A DNA stretch of 64,000 nt. It comes from Stentor roeselii. Its lineage: Eukaryota; Ciliophora; Heterotrichea; Heterotrichida; Stentoridae. The notes below the pieces were generated by a model. It was not told the origin of the DNA. It saw nothing but the letters and a program-made list of their open reading frames with translations, and did not search any database. Shown in pieces: positions 1 to 9,917 of the stretch (position 1 is its first letter; every line of letters begins with the position of its first letter). The stretch lies in assembly GCA_006503475.1 (NCBI GenBank), contig RSEH01000118.1, positions 62,001-126,000 on the forward strand, in the 5' to 3' direction. The position numbers were made by a program, and so were the translations under genes.

Positions 1-610
1 CTTCGAAAAATTCGACCAGAAACATGAAGAAGCTCGAAAAAGATCAGAAAATGATCAAAATTCAAAATCCTTAAAAGCCAGAAACATGAGAAAAAACTTC
101 AGCATTGAAAAAAACGATGACAACTCAGAAGAAAAAATGTTAAAACTTCTTGAAAAAATCTCTAAAGTCAGTGAAAAAAAGAAAAAAATCGAAGAGTTAA
201 ACAAATACAAAGCTCAGATAAAAAAAGAAAAACAAGAAAATAGGAAAAAAGAGGTTTTTAGCAGAATCTCTCTTCGAGAGCAAGACTTAAAAAAAAAACT
301 TCAAAAAATAGAAAAAAAATTGAATACTTCAAATGAAAAACTCTTGGAAGAGAAATTTGAGAAGATCAGGACAAAAGCTGTTCAAAAGGAAATCGAGTTT
401 TTATCTGCTCAGACTCGGATTGAGAGGAATCATTCAAAGTTCGTAAGAAAAAAATAGGCAAGTTACAAAAACAAGCTTTTGCAGGAACAGAAAAAAATCG
501 CGAAAAGAATAGAAATTTTCATTGAGAATAAAAAACAACAGTCTGTTCAAACTCTGAAGTTTTTAGTTAAAAAGCAAAATGTTGAAGAAAATCCTCCTGA
601 AAATAATTAA
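1..610 (+). CDS. Coiled-coil protein, 3' part (5' end outside window)
   Basis: The frame is already open at the first bases of the window, so the true start lies upstream. Two exons are visible, 1-442 and 458-610. The unspliced frame stops at a TAG formed by the last three bases of a 15-nt intron; removing it restores about 50 more codons, ending Pro-Glu-Asn-Asn. The protein is very rich in Lys and Glu with almost no Gly or Pro, as in a long coiled coil, and has no domain I recognise. Its TAA overlaps by four bases the stop codon of the convergent acyltransferase gene. Function unknown. Confidence 0.75.
443..457 (+). other. 15-nt intron (gtaagaaaaaaatag)
   Basis: GT..AG, exactly 15 nt, with A at position 10. 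Retention would end translation at the intron's own TAG; removal continues the Lys/Glu-rich frame to a stop at the boundary with the neighbouring gene. Confidence 0.85.
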
Positions 611-2520
611 CTAAAATTATGAAATCGTCTTTGATGTTGTTTTACTAGTCGATGATATATGTTCATCACTGGCATTTCAATGAAGAGAACTGTTGGAATC
701 GCGCAAAGTTCACATAATAGTAAAAACCAGCAACCGTCGATCAGATTGGCCCAGGTGTTAAAAACTTCATCGTTTTTTTGGCTTTTGTAATAAAGTTCAA
801 TGAAACTGTTGTGGATTAAGAAAGTGCAAAAGTTCAATCTGCCCAGAACAATAAACGGATAACTTGACATAATACTTCCGATTATCGGGAAATGCCCAAG
901 TGCAACTGGAAGCATTATCAATGAAAGGCTAGCTCCAAATATCACTTTTTCAAAAGTCAAGAATAAATGATGGTCAATCTTTTCCCAATGAGTATATCGA
1001 TCATCCGGTCCGGGATTATCATAAATATCAAAAGTGACAAAAACTAAAAAACTCAAACCACAAAGTCCTAAAAAAAAGCTAAAAATTCTGACAGTTAAAT
1101 TTTGATAAACCTCTGCAATTCCCAAACAGATTTTGTGTAAAGGTTTCCGTTCATGAATGAGAAACTCTTCATGTTCTGATTCACAACTATCGACATAAAC
1201 TCTAGAAACTATTCCACAAAAGATACCGAATAAACAAGGAGCCACTCTGCAGTAAGGCTTGGTATAATAAAATGAATAAAAGTCTTTTGCAGATTCTGCT
1301 GAAAACAAAGTTGCACTGATGTTAAGAGATGAAACAACTGTATAAGTTACTCCCATACAGAAAATCAGAAACACGATGAGAAGCAGATTAGTTACTTTTT
1401 CCCCATATTTATAAAATATGAAAGAAAATAGAAGGACTATCAATAGAAATTGTAAATCGACCGATATGTACCATCCTGATGAAAGACATGTGTTTCCTCG
1501 CATACCTGGAATGTATACATTTAAGTAAAGAATATTTGTATACCAATAGTCTTCACATTGAGAAACTGAATTTTCCAGATCTACCCAGATAGGACCTGAG
1601 CCTAAGTATACTTGAAGAGTCCAAAAAAAGAACACTGAGAAAAAGTAAGTGCAACTTAAAAGCAAATAACGATTCACGAATATATCGGCTATAATCTCAA
1701 GTTTTGGAATTTTTTTATTGTGGATAAGCTCTTCTACGCAGTGAAAAGTCAGCCCGTATCCGACTCCCCAGAAGAAAGTATCGACTGCAAAAAAGGCTCC
1801 ATATACGAATGGGTAAAGTAAATTCTTGGTAGTTTCATAAGCTTGGTCGATATTGGAAAGAACTGGGTAAAAATAATGATACTGGAAAGTATGTGCGAAT
1901 ACTATCCAGAATATACTCAATACTTTATTAGCATTCAAAAATGCATTATGTTTAAACATTTTAGTGTGAGCCGCAGGTTCAAACAATTCCTTCACATTAT
2001 TCAAAATAGAAAAACAAAGGAAAGCATCAGTTAAGTCATCTTTCAGATCATATTTAGCTTGAAAATAATCAAAAATCCCAGCAACTCCAGAAAGTCCAAC
2101 AATAAAGATGATAATCCCAATCATCACCACAGCGCCATTTGAAAACTTTCCATATTTATCTTCTTGAATTTCTTTCGAAAACAAGATTTCATAAGAACTT
2201 TGATTGTAAATCAATTCTAAGCCTAAGTCTTTTGCGTTTTGATAGTCGTCGATTTCACAGGAAGCAGGACCACAAAACGCTTGAATATTCGCCGGGGATT
2301 TGAAAAACCTAAGCAGAACATATCTACTATTGTTCAGCTTGTTGCAACCTTCATAGTCGCCCAGATGATTTTTCACAAATCCTGAGTACTTTCGCATCAA
2401 GTAAAACTCACCTGATGTCTCATTTAAGCTGGAATTGATTTTCTTCCAGTCCTCTTGACAGCTGCTGACCGAGTCGGCAAAACAAAAGGAAAATGCGATA
2501 AACAAGAACCGCCAAGTCAT
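607..2520 (-). CDS. Acyltransferase-3 / NRF-6-like multispanning membrane protein
   Basis: This 637-residue protein begins with a signal peptide (about residues 1-17). A Cys-containing lumenal region follows (about 20-110) that resembles the N-terminal domain of nematode nose-resistant-to-fluoxetine proteins. One membrane span (about 130-152) leads to an acyltransferase-3 domain from about 190 onward, whose opening helix has the usual FWIVFAHTF-type segment with His210. About ten further hydrophobic spans follow. Family members are thought to move acyl groups onto lipids or glycans across a membrane; the substrate here cannot be told. The gene is intact, has no introns, and a decayed partial copy lies just upstream of it. 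Confidence 0.85.
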   Translation of the reverse strand: MTWRFLFIAFSFCFADSVSSCQEDWKKINSSLNETSGEFYLMRKYSGFVKNHLGDYEGCNKLNNSRYVLLRFFKSPANIQAFCGPASCEIDDYQNAKDLGLELIYNQSSYEILFSKEIQEDKYGKFSNGAVVMIGIIIFIVGLSGVAGIFDYFQAKYDLKDDLTDAFLCFSILNNVKELFEPAAHTKMFKHNAFLNANKVLSIFWIVFAHTFQYHYFYPVLSNIDQAYETTKNLLYPFVYGAFFAVDTFFWGVGYGLTFHCVEELIHNKKIPKLEIIADIFVNRYLLLSCTYFFSVFFFWTLQVYLGSGPIWVDLENSVSQCEDYWYTNILYLNVYIPGMRGNTCLSSGWYISVDLQFLLIVLLFSFIFYKYGEKVTNLLLIVFLIFCMGVTYTVVSSLNISATLFSAESAKDFYSFYYTKPYCRVAPCLFGIFCGIVSRVYVDSCESEHEEFLIHERKPLHKICLGIAEVYQNLTVRIFSFFLGLCGLSFLVFVTFDIYDNPGPDDRYTHWEKIDHHLFLTFEKVIFGASLSLIMLPVALGHFPIIGSIMSSYPFIVLGRLNFCTFLIHNSFIELYYKSQKNDEVFNTWANLIDGCWFLLLCELCAIPTVLFIEMPVMNIYHRLVKQHQRRFHNFS

Positions 2521-3204
2521 AATTTATATGATTATTTGAAGATTGGAAAATATGAAAAAATTGGGAAGATTAACTTGGAAAGAATGACTTTATGGAGAGT
2601 TTTTAATAATGGTTCATTAAAGACTTATGAGCCTAGTTAGATTTTACTTAGAGTTGAAAAAAGTTAATATTGGTTTAGGGTTTGTTTTGATTTGAATTTT
2701 TTGGAGGGATTTTGAAGGATTATTTAATTTGGCTTTCAATCAAAGTTGTGAAATAAAATTTCGATTTGATTAGAAACAAAGATAAATTTAAATTTTTTTA
2801 TTTGAAGAAGGAGATCTCAAATATTTTCAGGTATTTAGGATAAAGTTTAAAAGCTTTGAAAATGCTCAGAAATATTTGAGCAGAACATTCGAAAAGCATG
2901 TCATAAAATTGGCTTGAAAATAGAGCAGGAGAATTGGAGTAGAATTTGAGCGAATAATTCACTTGAAATACTAAGAGAAGGATATTTTTAAGACTAACAA
3001 TAAAGATTTATCCTTTAACCAAATAAAACATCAGACAATAGAAAAATTGTAAAATTTCTATTTTGATCTATTATCAAATATGTGTAAAATGAATAAATAG
3101 TTTAAATTTTAGAAACAACGAAAATTTTAAGTAATCAAACATTGATATTTTTAAAATTCATTCAAATTATTACAAGATATAAATCTAGACTAAAATTTTT
3201 TATT
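2521..3204. other. Intergenic, AT-rich, nothing recognised
   Basis: Spacer between the start of the intact acyltransferase gene and the 3' end of its decayed copy. Frequent stops on both strands, no tRNA-like or repeat structure. It includes whatever promoter the intact gene uses. Confidence 0.5.
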
Positions 3205-4110
3205 AATCTCTGTTGTTGTCTTACGAGTCGTTGATACAAGTTAATCACTGGCATTTTCTATCATACATACGAACAGTAGGATCTGTGCAAAGTTTATAAA
3301 GTAAATAAAAACCATCAACTCTCGCTCAAATATTTCAAAATATTAAAAAACTCTTGATTTTTGTCTCATATAATAAACTCAATCAAACTATTATGCATTA
3401 GATACCTATAATAGTTCAATTTATATAGAACAACTAAAGGAAAGCTCGATATTATGTCTCTGAGAGTCGGGAAATGGCCAAGAGCAATTGTGAGTAATAT
3501 TATTGAAAGACTGACTCCAAAATCACTTTTCAAGAGTTATGAGTAAATATGATTAATCTTTGTCGTTTGATTATACCGTTCATCTGACCCAGAATTATCA
3601 TAAACATCAAAATTAACACCTATTATAAAAAGAAGCCACTGAATCCTAGAAAAATACTTAAACATTAACCGTTAACTTTGATACAACTCTGATATTTCCA
3701 AATAGATTTTATGCAAAGTTTTCTCTTCAAGAACAAGAGATTATTTATGTTCTGATGTACAGTTATCGAAATAAACTGCAGCGATCACTCCAAAAAGATA
3801 ATAAATAAACAAGGAGCAATTCTAAGTAAGGCTCGATATAATAAAATGAAAATAATCTTTGCATGATTCTGCTGAAAACAAAGCTGTACTGATGTTGAGA
3901 GATTAACCATACATTAATTCACTCCCATAGTGATTAGAAGAAGGGCAGGGTGTACAAAATATGATGCTTTTTCCCCAAGTCTATAGAAAATGTAAGAAAC
4001 CAGAAATATAATAAAATAGTGAATATCATTCGACAGTGTACTTAAAATTGTTTATAAACCGGGTAGATTTATCATAAGATAATACTAAAAATTTCATTAT
4101 ATTTGTAAAA
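3205..4110 (-). pseudogene. Decayed partial tandem copy of the acyltransferase-3 gene
   Basis: Read in the same orientation, this stretch matches the C-terminal half of the neighbouring acyltransferase gene (about 634-1530) block by block. Examples are the shared plus-strand words gtcgggaaatg at 3468 and 889, gattctgctgaaaacaaag at 3866 and 1292, and ctttttcccc at 3968 and 1397. Stops and small indels interrupt every frame, and the N-terminal half (signal peptide and NRF-type region) is missing; the match fades about 50 bp before the next gene. It is best read as an old tandem duplication that was truncated and is now neutral. Its edges are approximate. Confidence 0.8.
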
Positions 4111-4161
4111 ACTCAAATGAATAAAGCTCGGTTCTGATTCCAGCATTAAAAACATTATAAA

Positions 4162-4743
4162 ATGCGACCTGATAAGGCAGTAGTAATAGTCTACCTGAGC
4201 GACTCTCTCTTCGAAGTTCAGAGCCTATTAATCCAGAAAGCGATCTGCGGAAGACTAGTACTCAGATCAGACCTTATTTCAACCCTTTTATCCCATCAGG
4301 AAAATTCTCTGTTTTGTTCAGATGAAGACTTCCCAGGCACCGAAAAAATCCCTGAAAACTTAGACGAGGAGCTCATAAAAAGTGAAAAAAAAATCTTTTA
4401 CTTATTTTTAAGAAGCCCTGAAAAGATCCAAACAATTCTTGAAATATGTTTAAACAAAAAATATATCTGTTCAATGATATTACAGAAGCTTTACCCAATC
4501 CCAGAGCCTCGTTCAGAATTGACTCCAAAGCAATCATACATGTTCGAGAACTATGAAGAAATTTCTACTAGTTTCACAGGAAGTGTTTTTTATTGTGACT
4601 TAGAAGCAGGTTACACAAGAAAGGACTGGCTTGCAGGTATTCAAGACGTCGATCAAATCGGAGGAAATAACTTGATCCTTGCAGAAAAGCATCACTTAGA
4701 ACTTCTCACTAGAATGGGTCTTAAACCCAAATATGGAGCTTAA
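4162..4743 (+). CDS. Unrecognised 193-residue protein
   Basis: An intact ATG-to-TAA frame with C-rich codons typical of gene starts here. The product looks soluble and globular: a beta-like hydrophobic start (AVVIVYLSD), alternating hydrophobic and charged segments, no signal peptide and no membrane span. I recognise no family. The downstream docking-complex gene lies 61 bp away on the same strand. Upstream is only the pseudogene, so the promoter must sit within about 50 bp or inside the decayed copy. Confidence 0.7.
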   Translation: MRPDKAVVIVYLSDSLFEVQSLLIQKAICGRLVLRSDLISTLLSHQENSLFCSDEDFPGTEKIPENLDEELIKSEKKIFYLFLRSPEKIQTILEICLNKKYICSMILQKLYPIPEPRSELTPKQSYMFENYEEISTSFTGSVFYCDLEAGYTRKDWLAGIQDVDQIGGNNLILAEKHHLELLTRMGLKPKYGA

Positions 4744-4804
4744 ACAAATAAACCTCTTAATCAACCCTCTTCTAACTCCATTCCAAAACCCAAAAACAAT
4801 AAAA

Positions 4805-6316
4805 ATGAAAGACCGCAGCATGAGCAAAGACTCTTTAAAACCAAAACAAACAATTCAATACAAACAAACAATCGAAAGTCTCAAAACTGAAACCAAAAAG
4901 CTGCGTGAGCAGCTTTGTCTCGACAACTTGCAACAGTCCAACCTCGGAGTAGAAACTGAAATCGCCCGTTTGCAAGAACAAGGCGACAACTTCGCTCGAA
5001 AAATTGAAATCGAGAAAAAAAAAATCATTGACCTGGACCAGCAGATCCTTGCAATGTCAACAAAACTGAAAGAACAACGAGAAGCCATTGGAGGGGCTCA
5101 AGGCGCGAAAGAGACTAACGAAGGCATTGCCAGGAAGATAAAATCATTGGAAAATAAACTGGATAAGTCTCTGCAGAAGTACAATGAAGCCATCGCTCAT
5201 AATAAACAACTCAGAGAACAAATTGATAAACTTAGAAGGGAAAGAGTTGTTTATGACTCGATTTATAAAAAACTTGAAGAAGAACTTCAAGCGAAAAAGG
5301 AAGAAATGAAACAAATTGTTAAGAAAGGGTTTAAAGCGAAGAAGAAAAGAGATGAGGCGAAGAGGAAAATGGAAGAGTTAAAAGCGGAAGCTGAAAAAGA
5401 ACAACAGGAATTTGAAAAACATTGGCAGGACCTTGGAAAACTTATTGAACAGGATAAGAAAATTAAGGAGTTTATCTCGCAGGAAGAGTCCCTGGAAATA
5501 CCTGAACCTGCTGAAAACGTTGAAATGAGCTCTTTGAATAAAAAAGTCGCGAAAAGTGCCTGGAATATCGCGAAGGAAAAGGCAAGTGTCAAACTCTATC
5601 TAGAAAAAGTCGAGATGTACGAAGAAGCCTTCAGAAAAATCGAGGAAGCCACTGGAATCTCAGACATCGACGAACTAGTCAAAACTTTCGTCGAAGCCGA
5701 GATGCAAAACTACAGCTTATTCAACACTGTCAACGACTTAGCAGGGGACATGGAAAAACTCGAGCAGCAGATAAACGACATAAAAGCTGAAATCGACAAA
5801 TACAAAAATCACGGCTTTTCTGCTGATAACCAAAGAAAAAAGCAGATGAAAGAACTTGAGCAGAAATTAGAAAGGACTGAAAAACGAGCTTATGAGTATG
5901 AATCAAGATTTTCAAGTAATCAAGAAATGCTTGACTCTTTGAAAGAAGGGATTCAGGAGTTGTTTGAAAGACTTGGATGCACTTTTGAGTCCAACAGTGA
6001 AACTGTGGCGAATCCTGGAATCACTGATAGCAACATTTTGCAGTATATGGGGAAAATCGAGGAAAAGACTAATCAGATCATTGAGAAATACAATGGGTCG
6101 AATATGGTTAATAGTCAAAATGTTTCTTTTATTAGCTCTGCTCCTCCTCCTTTGTTGCCCACTTCTAATCGCATCTCGTTAGACCTTCCAACTGTCCCTG
6201 ACAAGGACAGGGCTGATGATGAAGAAAGTAGTCTTCCTTTAACGGTTAAGGAAATGAAAGCTATTAGCATGAAAAGACTTGAAGAAGAGAAAGAAAAGAA
6301 AAAGAAGTTCAAGTAA
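4805..6316 (+). CDS. Outer dynein arm docking complex subunit, ODA1/CCDC63/CCDC114 type
   Basis: A coiled-coil protein of 503 residues from this ATG. The stretch around residues 85-165 matches the ODA1/CCDC63/CCDC114 family signature as I know it: LENKLDKSLQKYNEA, then AHNKQLREQIDKLRRERVV, then YDSIYKKLEEEL. These proteins form the docking complex that anchors outer dynein arms on doublet microtubules. An in-frame ATG at 4733 would add 24 residues but overlaps the preceding gene by 11 bases and encodes a non-coiled lead, whereas the chosen ATG has the A-rich context seen at other starts; an ATG at 4820 is a further option. The C-terminus is very basic. Confidence 0.85.
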   Translation: MKDRSMSKDSLKPKQTIQYKQTIESLKTETKKLREQLCLDNLQQSNLGVETEIARLQEQGDNFARKIEIEKKKIIDLDQQILAMSTKLKEQREAIGGAQGAKETNEGIARKIKSLENKLDKSLQKYNEAIAHNKQLREQIDKLRRERVVYDSIYKKLEEELQAKKEEMKQIVKKGFKAKKKRDEAKRKMEELKAEAEKEQQEFEKHWQDLGKLIEQDKKIKEFISQEESLEIPEPAENVEMSSLNKKVAKSAWNIAKEKASVKLYLEKVEMYEEAFRKIEEATGISDIDELVKTFVEAEMQNYSLFNTVNDLAGDMEKLEQQINDIKAEIDKYKNHGFSADNQRKKQMKELEQKLERTEKRAYEYESRFSSNQEMLDSLKEGIQELFERLGCTFESNSETVANPGITDSNILQYMGKIEEKTNQIIEKYNGSNMVNSQNVSFISSAPPPLLPTSNRISLDLPTVPDKDRADDEESSLPLTVKEMKAISMKRLEEEKEKKKKFK

Positions 6317-7410
6317 ATAATGAAATTTTAGAGAATTAGATTTTTTGGATTTGTGATTTTTTTGGATAGTTCTGGGTTTTAGGAGAATAATATGTGGAAA
6401 GGACTGATAGGCTTGGAAAATGAAATTTATTATGCAAGATGATTTGGATAGGGAAAGTTGAACAGGATTACATAGATGAAGAGTTTATTTCTTATTTTTT
6501 TTTTTAGGAATCGCAGGTAGAGTCATTGTAAGGGTGGCTAGAAAAATAAACATAAGCTTGCCAGAAGGATATTGTCTAATCATTTTTCGATCTCATTATT
6601 TCTGAAAGGGTTTTTCATGCTTTAACGGCCTGGGAATCGCAAATATGAGCAAAAGGTTAATTTTAACTAGACTTAGGATGTATGGTTGAAATTACTATAA
6701 CCATTGCTTATGAGAAAACTTGATGTTGTTGAACTCAACTTGGAATGTGCTGCTTTTCATTGTGGCCAGTTCTTTGAGTTTACTCATGCGAATTTTTTAT
6801 ATTTTTTGAGGAGGTTCAAGTTATAAAAGACGATTCATGATTGGATAATTAAATATATTGTGGTTTTTAAAATTCTTGTTTTTGTGACTCTTTGGCATAA
6901 TGGATATGGATTAAATAATTATTTTGGAAGTTTAGACCGACGAAGTTTCTGAATTGGTTCAAAATATATTTGTATTAATAAAGCACTACTAACGATAGTT
7001 ACAAACAATCTTACTAAGCTAAAGCTCATAGATCAGGCTGAATGATTAAATAATAAATTTTCATAGGGATTAGTTTAGCATTAGACAATAAAAAATAACT
7101 AAAATTTATTTTCTTTCAGATTAGCTAGGAATTTAATTCTTAGTGACTCATCTCATATAAAAAGTCATCAACTTAATTTAAAAAATAATTATTTAGGCAT
7201 ATTAAGGATTCTTTTGAGTATAAACTTAAGGATTTCAGATTTTCTATAACTATAATTGTAGTATCAACTCTGTTTTTTAAAATTGATGGACAGCATGATT
7301 AAATCTATTCATTTTCATGGCTATTTAACTTATGACCGTATTAGTTAAAAACAATATTGATTAAAATTTTCAAAGATATTACTAGATCCCTATTATTAAC
7401 CAGTTTACCC
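6317..7410. other. 1.1-kb AT-rich intergenic region, no gene recognised
   Basis: Lies between two convergent genes, so no promoter is required. All six frames are broken by stops. I looked for tRNA A and B boxes, snRNA-like blocks and repeats and saw none. It is G/T-rich just after the docking-complex gene, like other gene ends here. It could hold an unrecognised non-coding RNA or a relic. Confidence 0.45.
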
Positions 7411-8031
7411 TTAATCAGAAGCACCTTTTATAATCCCCCAAGTTGTCTTCTGTTTTTTAACCTCCTCTTCAGTAAATTCTTCATGAAATTGTTTTTTCCT
7501 CTTATTTTCATCATTTTTTAAGTTTGTTAGTTCCTCTTCTTCAATATTCAAAGAAACCTTAAGACTAATCAGTAAATTTTCCTTCTTTTCCAAGTAAATC
7601 AGTGTAATTTTGCACAAAAAGCACGAATTTCTCAAAAAAAACAAAGTATTGCAAGTTTCATTTCCAAGAGTTTTCAAAACTTTAGTCTGCAAAGAAAGAA
7701 TGAACCCGACAGAGCACAAACAAGAAAAAACAACATCAAAACAATTAAGAAGCGTGCAGTAATTTTTAACCCCTTGCAAGGAAATCCTCATCAAAGCTTC
7801 AGCGGCCAAAAGAGCCAAAACAGAAAGTTTAGCAATAACAAAAGCTCTTAAAGCTGATTAAAAAGTACTCAACACTGAAAAGTCAATCAAAAATTCTAGA
7901 ATTACAATTGAAAGGCTTGAAAGAAGTGCAAAAACATATAAAATTCGTGCAAATGACGAGAAATAGAACCAGTAAACAAGCATCCAAAGAAAGGAATGTT
8001 TTTGAGGTTTACTTTCAGGTCTTTGATCCAT
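7411..8031 (-). CDS. Four-helix membrane protein resembling a lone voltage-sensor (Hv1-like) domain
   Basis: Two exons (7869-8031 and 7411-7853) give 201 residues. Four hydrophobic segments follow a short polar N-terminus, and a charged, probably helical tail of about 65 residues closes the protein. The layout resembles Hv1/TMEM266-type voltage sensors. Helix 1 ends ILEFLID, like AELILD in Hv1; helix 2 carries an acidic residue in LLAAEALMRI; helix 3 opens NCFDVV. Helix 4 is weak: one Arg, then Cys at the next two gating positions (R-x-x-C-x-x-C-K). The position matching the Hv1 selectivity Asp is Ser. Proton conduction is therefore doubtful, and an unrelated four-helix protein is possible. 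The TLC gene ends 18 bp upstream on the same strand. Confidence 0.6.
7854..7868 (-). other. 15-nt intron (gtactttttaatcag)
   Basis: Read on the minus strand. It contains an in-frame TAA; removing it joins GTG TTG A to CT TTA and keeps the hydrophobic frame going between helices 1 and 2. A at position 10. Confidence 0.85.
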
Positions 8032-8049
8032 TATTAAGTTATCTACTCG

Positions 8050-8919
8050 CTAAATCACTTTAAAACCCTCGATTTCGAACTGACCGAACTGGAGATCAAG
8101 GTATTGGGTCAGGATGTAGGGGATTCCGTAGCCGAAGAATGCGAAAATAACTAAAAGAAGTGCTTTGTTGCCTTTCAGGAATCTGATTAATGATAGAACT
8201 CTTGCCATCACTGGATTAGTTGTCCCGTTGAAGGCTTTTAAGGACTTAGATATGATGATAAATACCCAGAACCAAGAAATCGTGTATATTGAAGAGGCCA
8301 TCATTGCATAGAAGATGTTGATTTTAGAGTCCCATACCTTTATCAAGTACCAAAATCCACCGATGATTCTTACTGTTATGAATAAGAAGATGAAAGCGTT
8401 TTCGTAAAAGTTGTAAATGAATGAGCTTTCCATATTCCTCGCTCTAAGCTGATGTCTTTTTAAAATGCAAGGATTCGAAATTTCAGCCATCCAAATTCCC
8501 ACTAGCTAAAACTTACACATAAAAGCAGGACCTCCGATAGGAGAGTAAAGCATAGTGAAAAGGCTCAATAGTCCAAAAACATGATGGACCCTCATCAAAT
8601 TTTCATGAAGATGGAAATACTCGGCATAGATGCTATCAAAGATAAAGTAGCCAATTGAGTTCTATTTATCATTTACCAGGATCACCCATTCATGGTACTC
8701 GTTGGTCTCTGCACTATAGTCAATGCCTCCTTCCAAGAAATAGACAACAGAACAGCCGATTATAGCACAATATGCGTGGATTATAGAGAGCCACTGTCCT
8801 TTATAATCTTTTTCTTCTTTTTTCTTGAGGTTTTCTGGCACGGATACGAAATGATTTATCAAAAATGCACATAACGTGTAGCCTGCTGCTGAGATTATTC
8901 CTGGAACTAAATTGACCAT
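8050..8919 (-). CDS. TLC (TRAM-LAG1-CLN8) domain membrane protein
   Basis: Three exons (8677-8919, 8517-8661, 8050-8501) join into 279 residues with about seven membrane spans. Splicing assembles the core TLC features: GYFIFDSIY, then HENLMRVHHVFG with the paired His, then WMAEISNPC, the family's E-I-S/T-x-P element. The family includes ceramide synthases and TRAM, CLN8 and TLCD proteins that act on or sense lipids in the ER or plasma membrane. Nothing here points to a homeobox or Lag1 motif, so a TLCD/TMEM56-like role is likelier than ceramide synthesis. The start codon fits a hydrophobic first helix. Confidence 0.85.
8502..8516 (-). other. 15-nt intron (gtaagttttagctag)
   Basis: Minus-strand intron 2 of the TLC gene. 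Splits the codon for the Leu of AFMLGIW; retention gives an early TAG. A at position 10. Confidence 0.88.
8662..8676 (-). other. 15-nt intron (gtaaatgataaatag)
   Basis: Minus-strand intron 1 of the TLC gene, between codons. Retention ends at its own TAG; removal joins VIL to NSIGYFIFD. A at position 10. Confidence 0.88.
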
Positions 8920-9371
8920 TTATAAATCTGATAAACAGCTATTGGAATACAAGGGGGAGTGAAAAAAGCGTATGGCTTATCTCTGGATTTAAAAATCGGT
9001 TTGAGACTGTGTGGATTATTCGAAAATCGTTTTGGAGTTAAATAGAAATGTTCTAGAATTATATAATTATACTAAGAGATTTCCATGATTTAGCTGAAAT
9101 AATGAAATAAAATAGTAATGAGGTGAATTTAGTAAAGAAGCTTCAAATATATACCTTTCTCATACGCATCAAGGTTGGCAAAAATTTATCAAAAATAAAG
9201 AAATAACTGATGATTACCCTCTAAATTCTCATAAAACTAAAAAAATATCAGATATTTAAACATTTCCTTGAGAATCTCCCAACTTAACCTCAGTCTCTTG
9301 ATAAAAATTCCAAAATTTTCAAAACCCATCAAAAGTCAACTTTTAATAAAATCATCTAATCCAATCATTAT
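8920..9371. other. Intergenic, nothing recognised
   Basis: AT-rich spacer between the TLC gene start and the Roadblock gene end, both on the minus strand. It presumably carries the TLC promoter, but I see no distinct element, RNA gene or repeat. Confidence 0.45.
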
Positions 9372-9761
9372 CTATGCTTCTTTCACTTCTTCTTTTGTTT
9401 CAAGTGCTTGTTTATTCCTTCCTTCACACTGCTGAATAATTAGCATAAAATGATCACTCACATGACTAATGATGAGTTCAGTGTCTCTTTCTGTTCGTAT
9501 TCTGATTGTCTGAAGTTCAGTGTCCTGGTTCAGAGTCGAAGCGATGTTCTTTAGATTAAGTTTAGTCCTGATGAGCAAACTGGAAATGAGAGCCGCATAT
9601 TGGACAACTTGCTTTTTTTTGAATATCTCAGGACCCTCGAATTTAATAGGAATGGCTTCAGGGTTATACAGCGCGTAGGCCAAGACGTATTCCGGTTCGA
9701 TAAGTCGTTTTAGAGTTTCCTCTATTTCTGCCTAAATAACTGCTACCATTGTGCTCGCCAT
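9372..9761 (-). CDS. Dynein light chain, Roadblock/LC7 family
   Basis: Two exons (9747-9761 and 9372-9731) encode 124 residues. The first exon holds only five codons (MASTM). Family features are clear: an N-terminal helix (EIEETLKRL), the NPEAIPIKF strand equivalent to the GIPI region of DYNLRB, QYAALISSLL, and TIRIRTERDTELIISHVSDHFMLIIQ matching the LRIRSKK..EIMV..D..FLIVIQ end. Roadblock proteins dimerise on dynein intermediate chains of cytoplasmic and axonemal dyneins. About 20 extra residues follow the usual C-terminus. A divergent small gene begins 156 bp away. Confidence 0.9.
9732..9746 (-). other. 15-nt intron (gtagcagttatttag)
   Basis: Minus-strand intron after the fifth codon of the Roadblock gene. 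Its terminal TAG would stop a retained transcript; removal joins ATG to GCA GAA ATA GAG. A at position 10. Confidence 0.88.
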
Positions 9762-9917
9762 GGTAAAATATAAAAGCTTTAACTAAACTATTTTCACTCA
9801 TAACACCAACACCTAGATACCTTCAACAATATTGTCAGAATTTCTCTAAAAATTTTCGATCTTTTTGTCAAATGTGGATTGAAGCTCTAAAACTGTCCAT
9901 TATAATTCAAAAAAATC

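Noticed and set aside
4733-4804. Upstream in-frame ATG for the docking-complex gene
   Set aside because: It overlaps the preceding gene, and the extra 24 residues are not coiled-coil like the rest; the ATG at 4805 has the typical A-rich context and C/A-rich leader.
6500-6680. Intergenic stretch examined as tRNA or snRNA
   Set aside because: No tRNA B box and no spliceosomal RNA block could be matched by eye.
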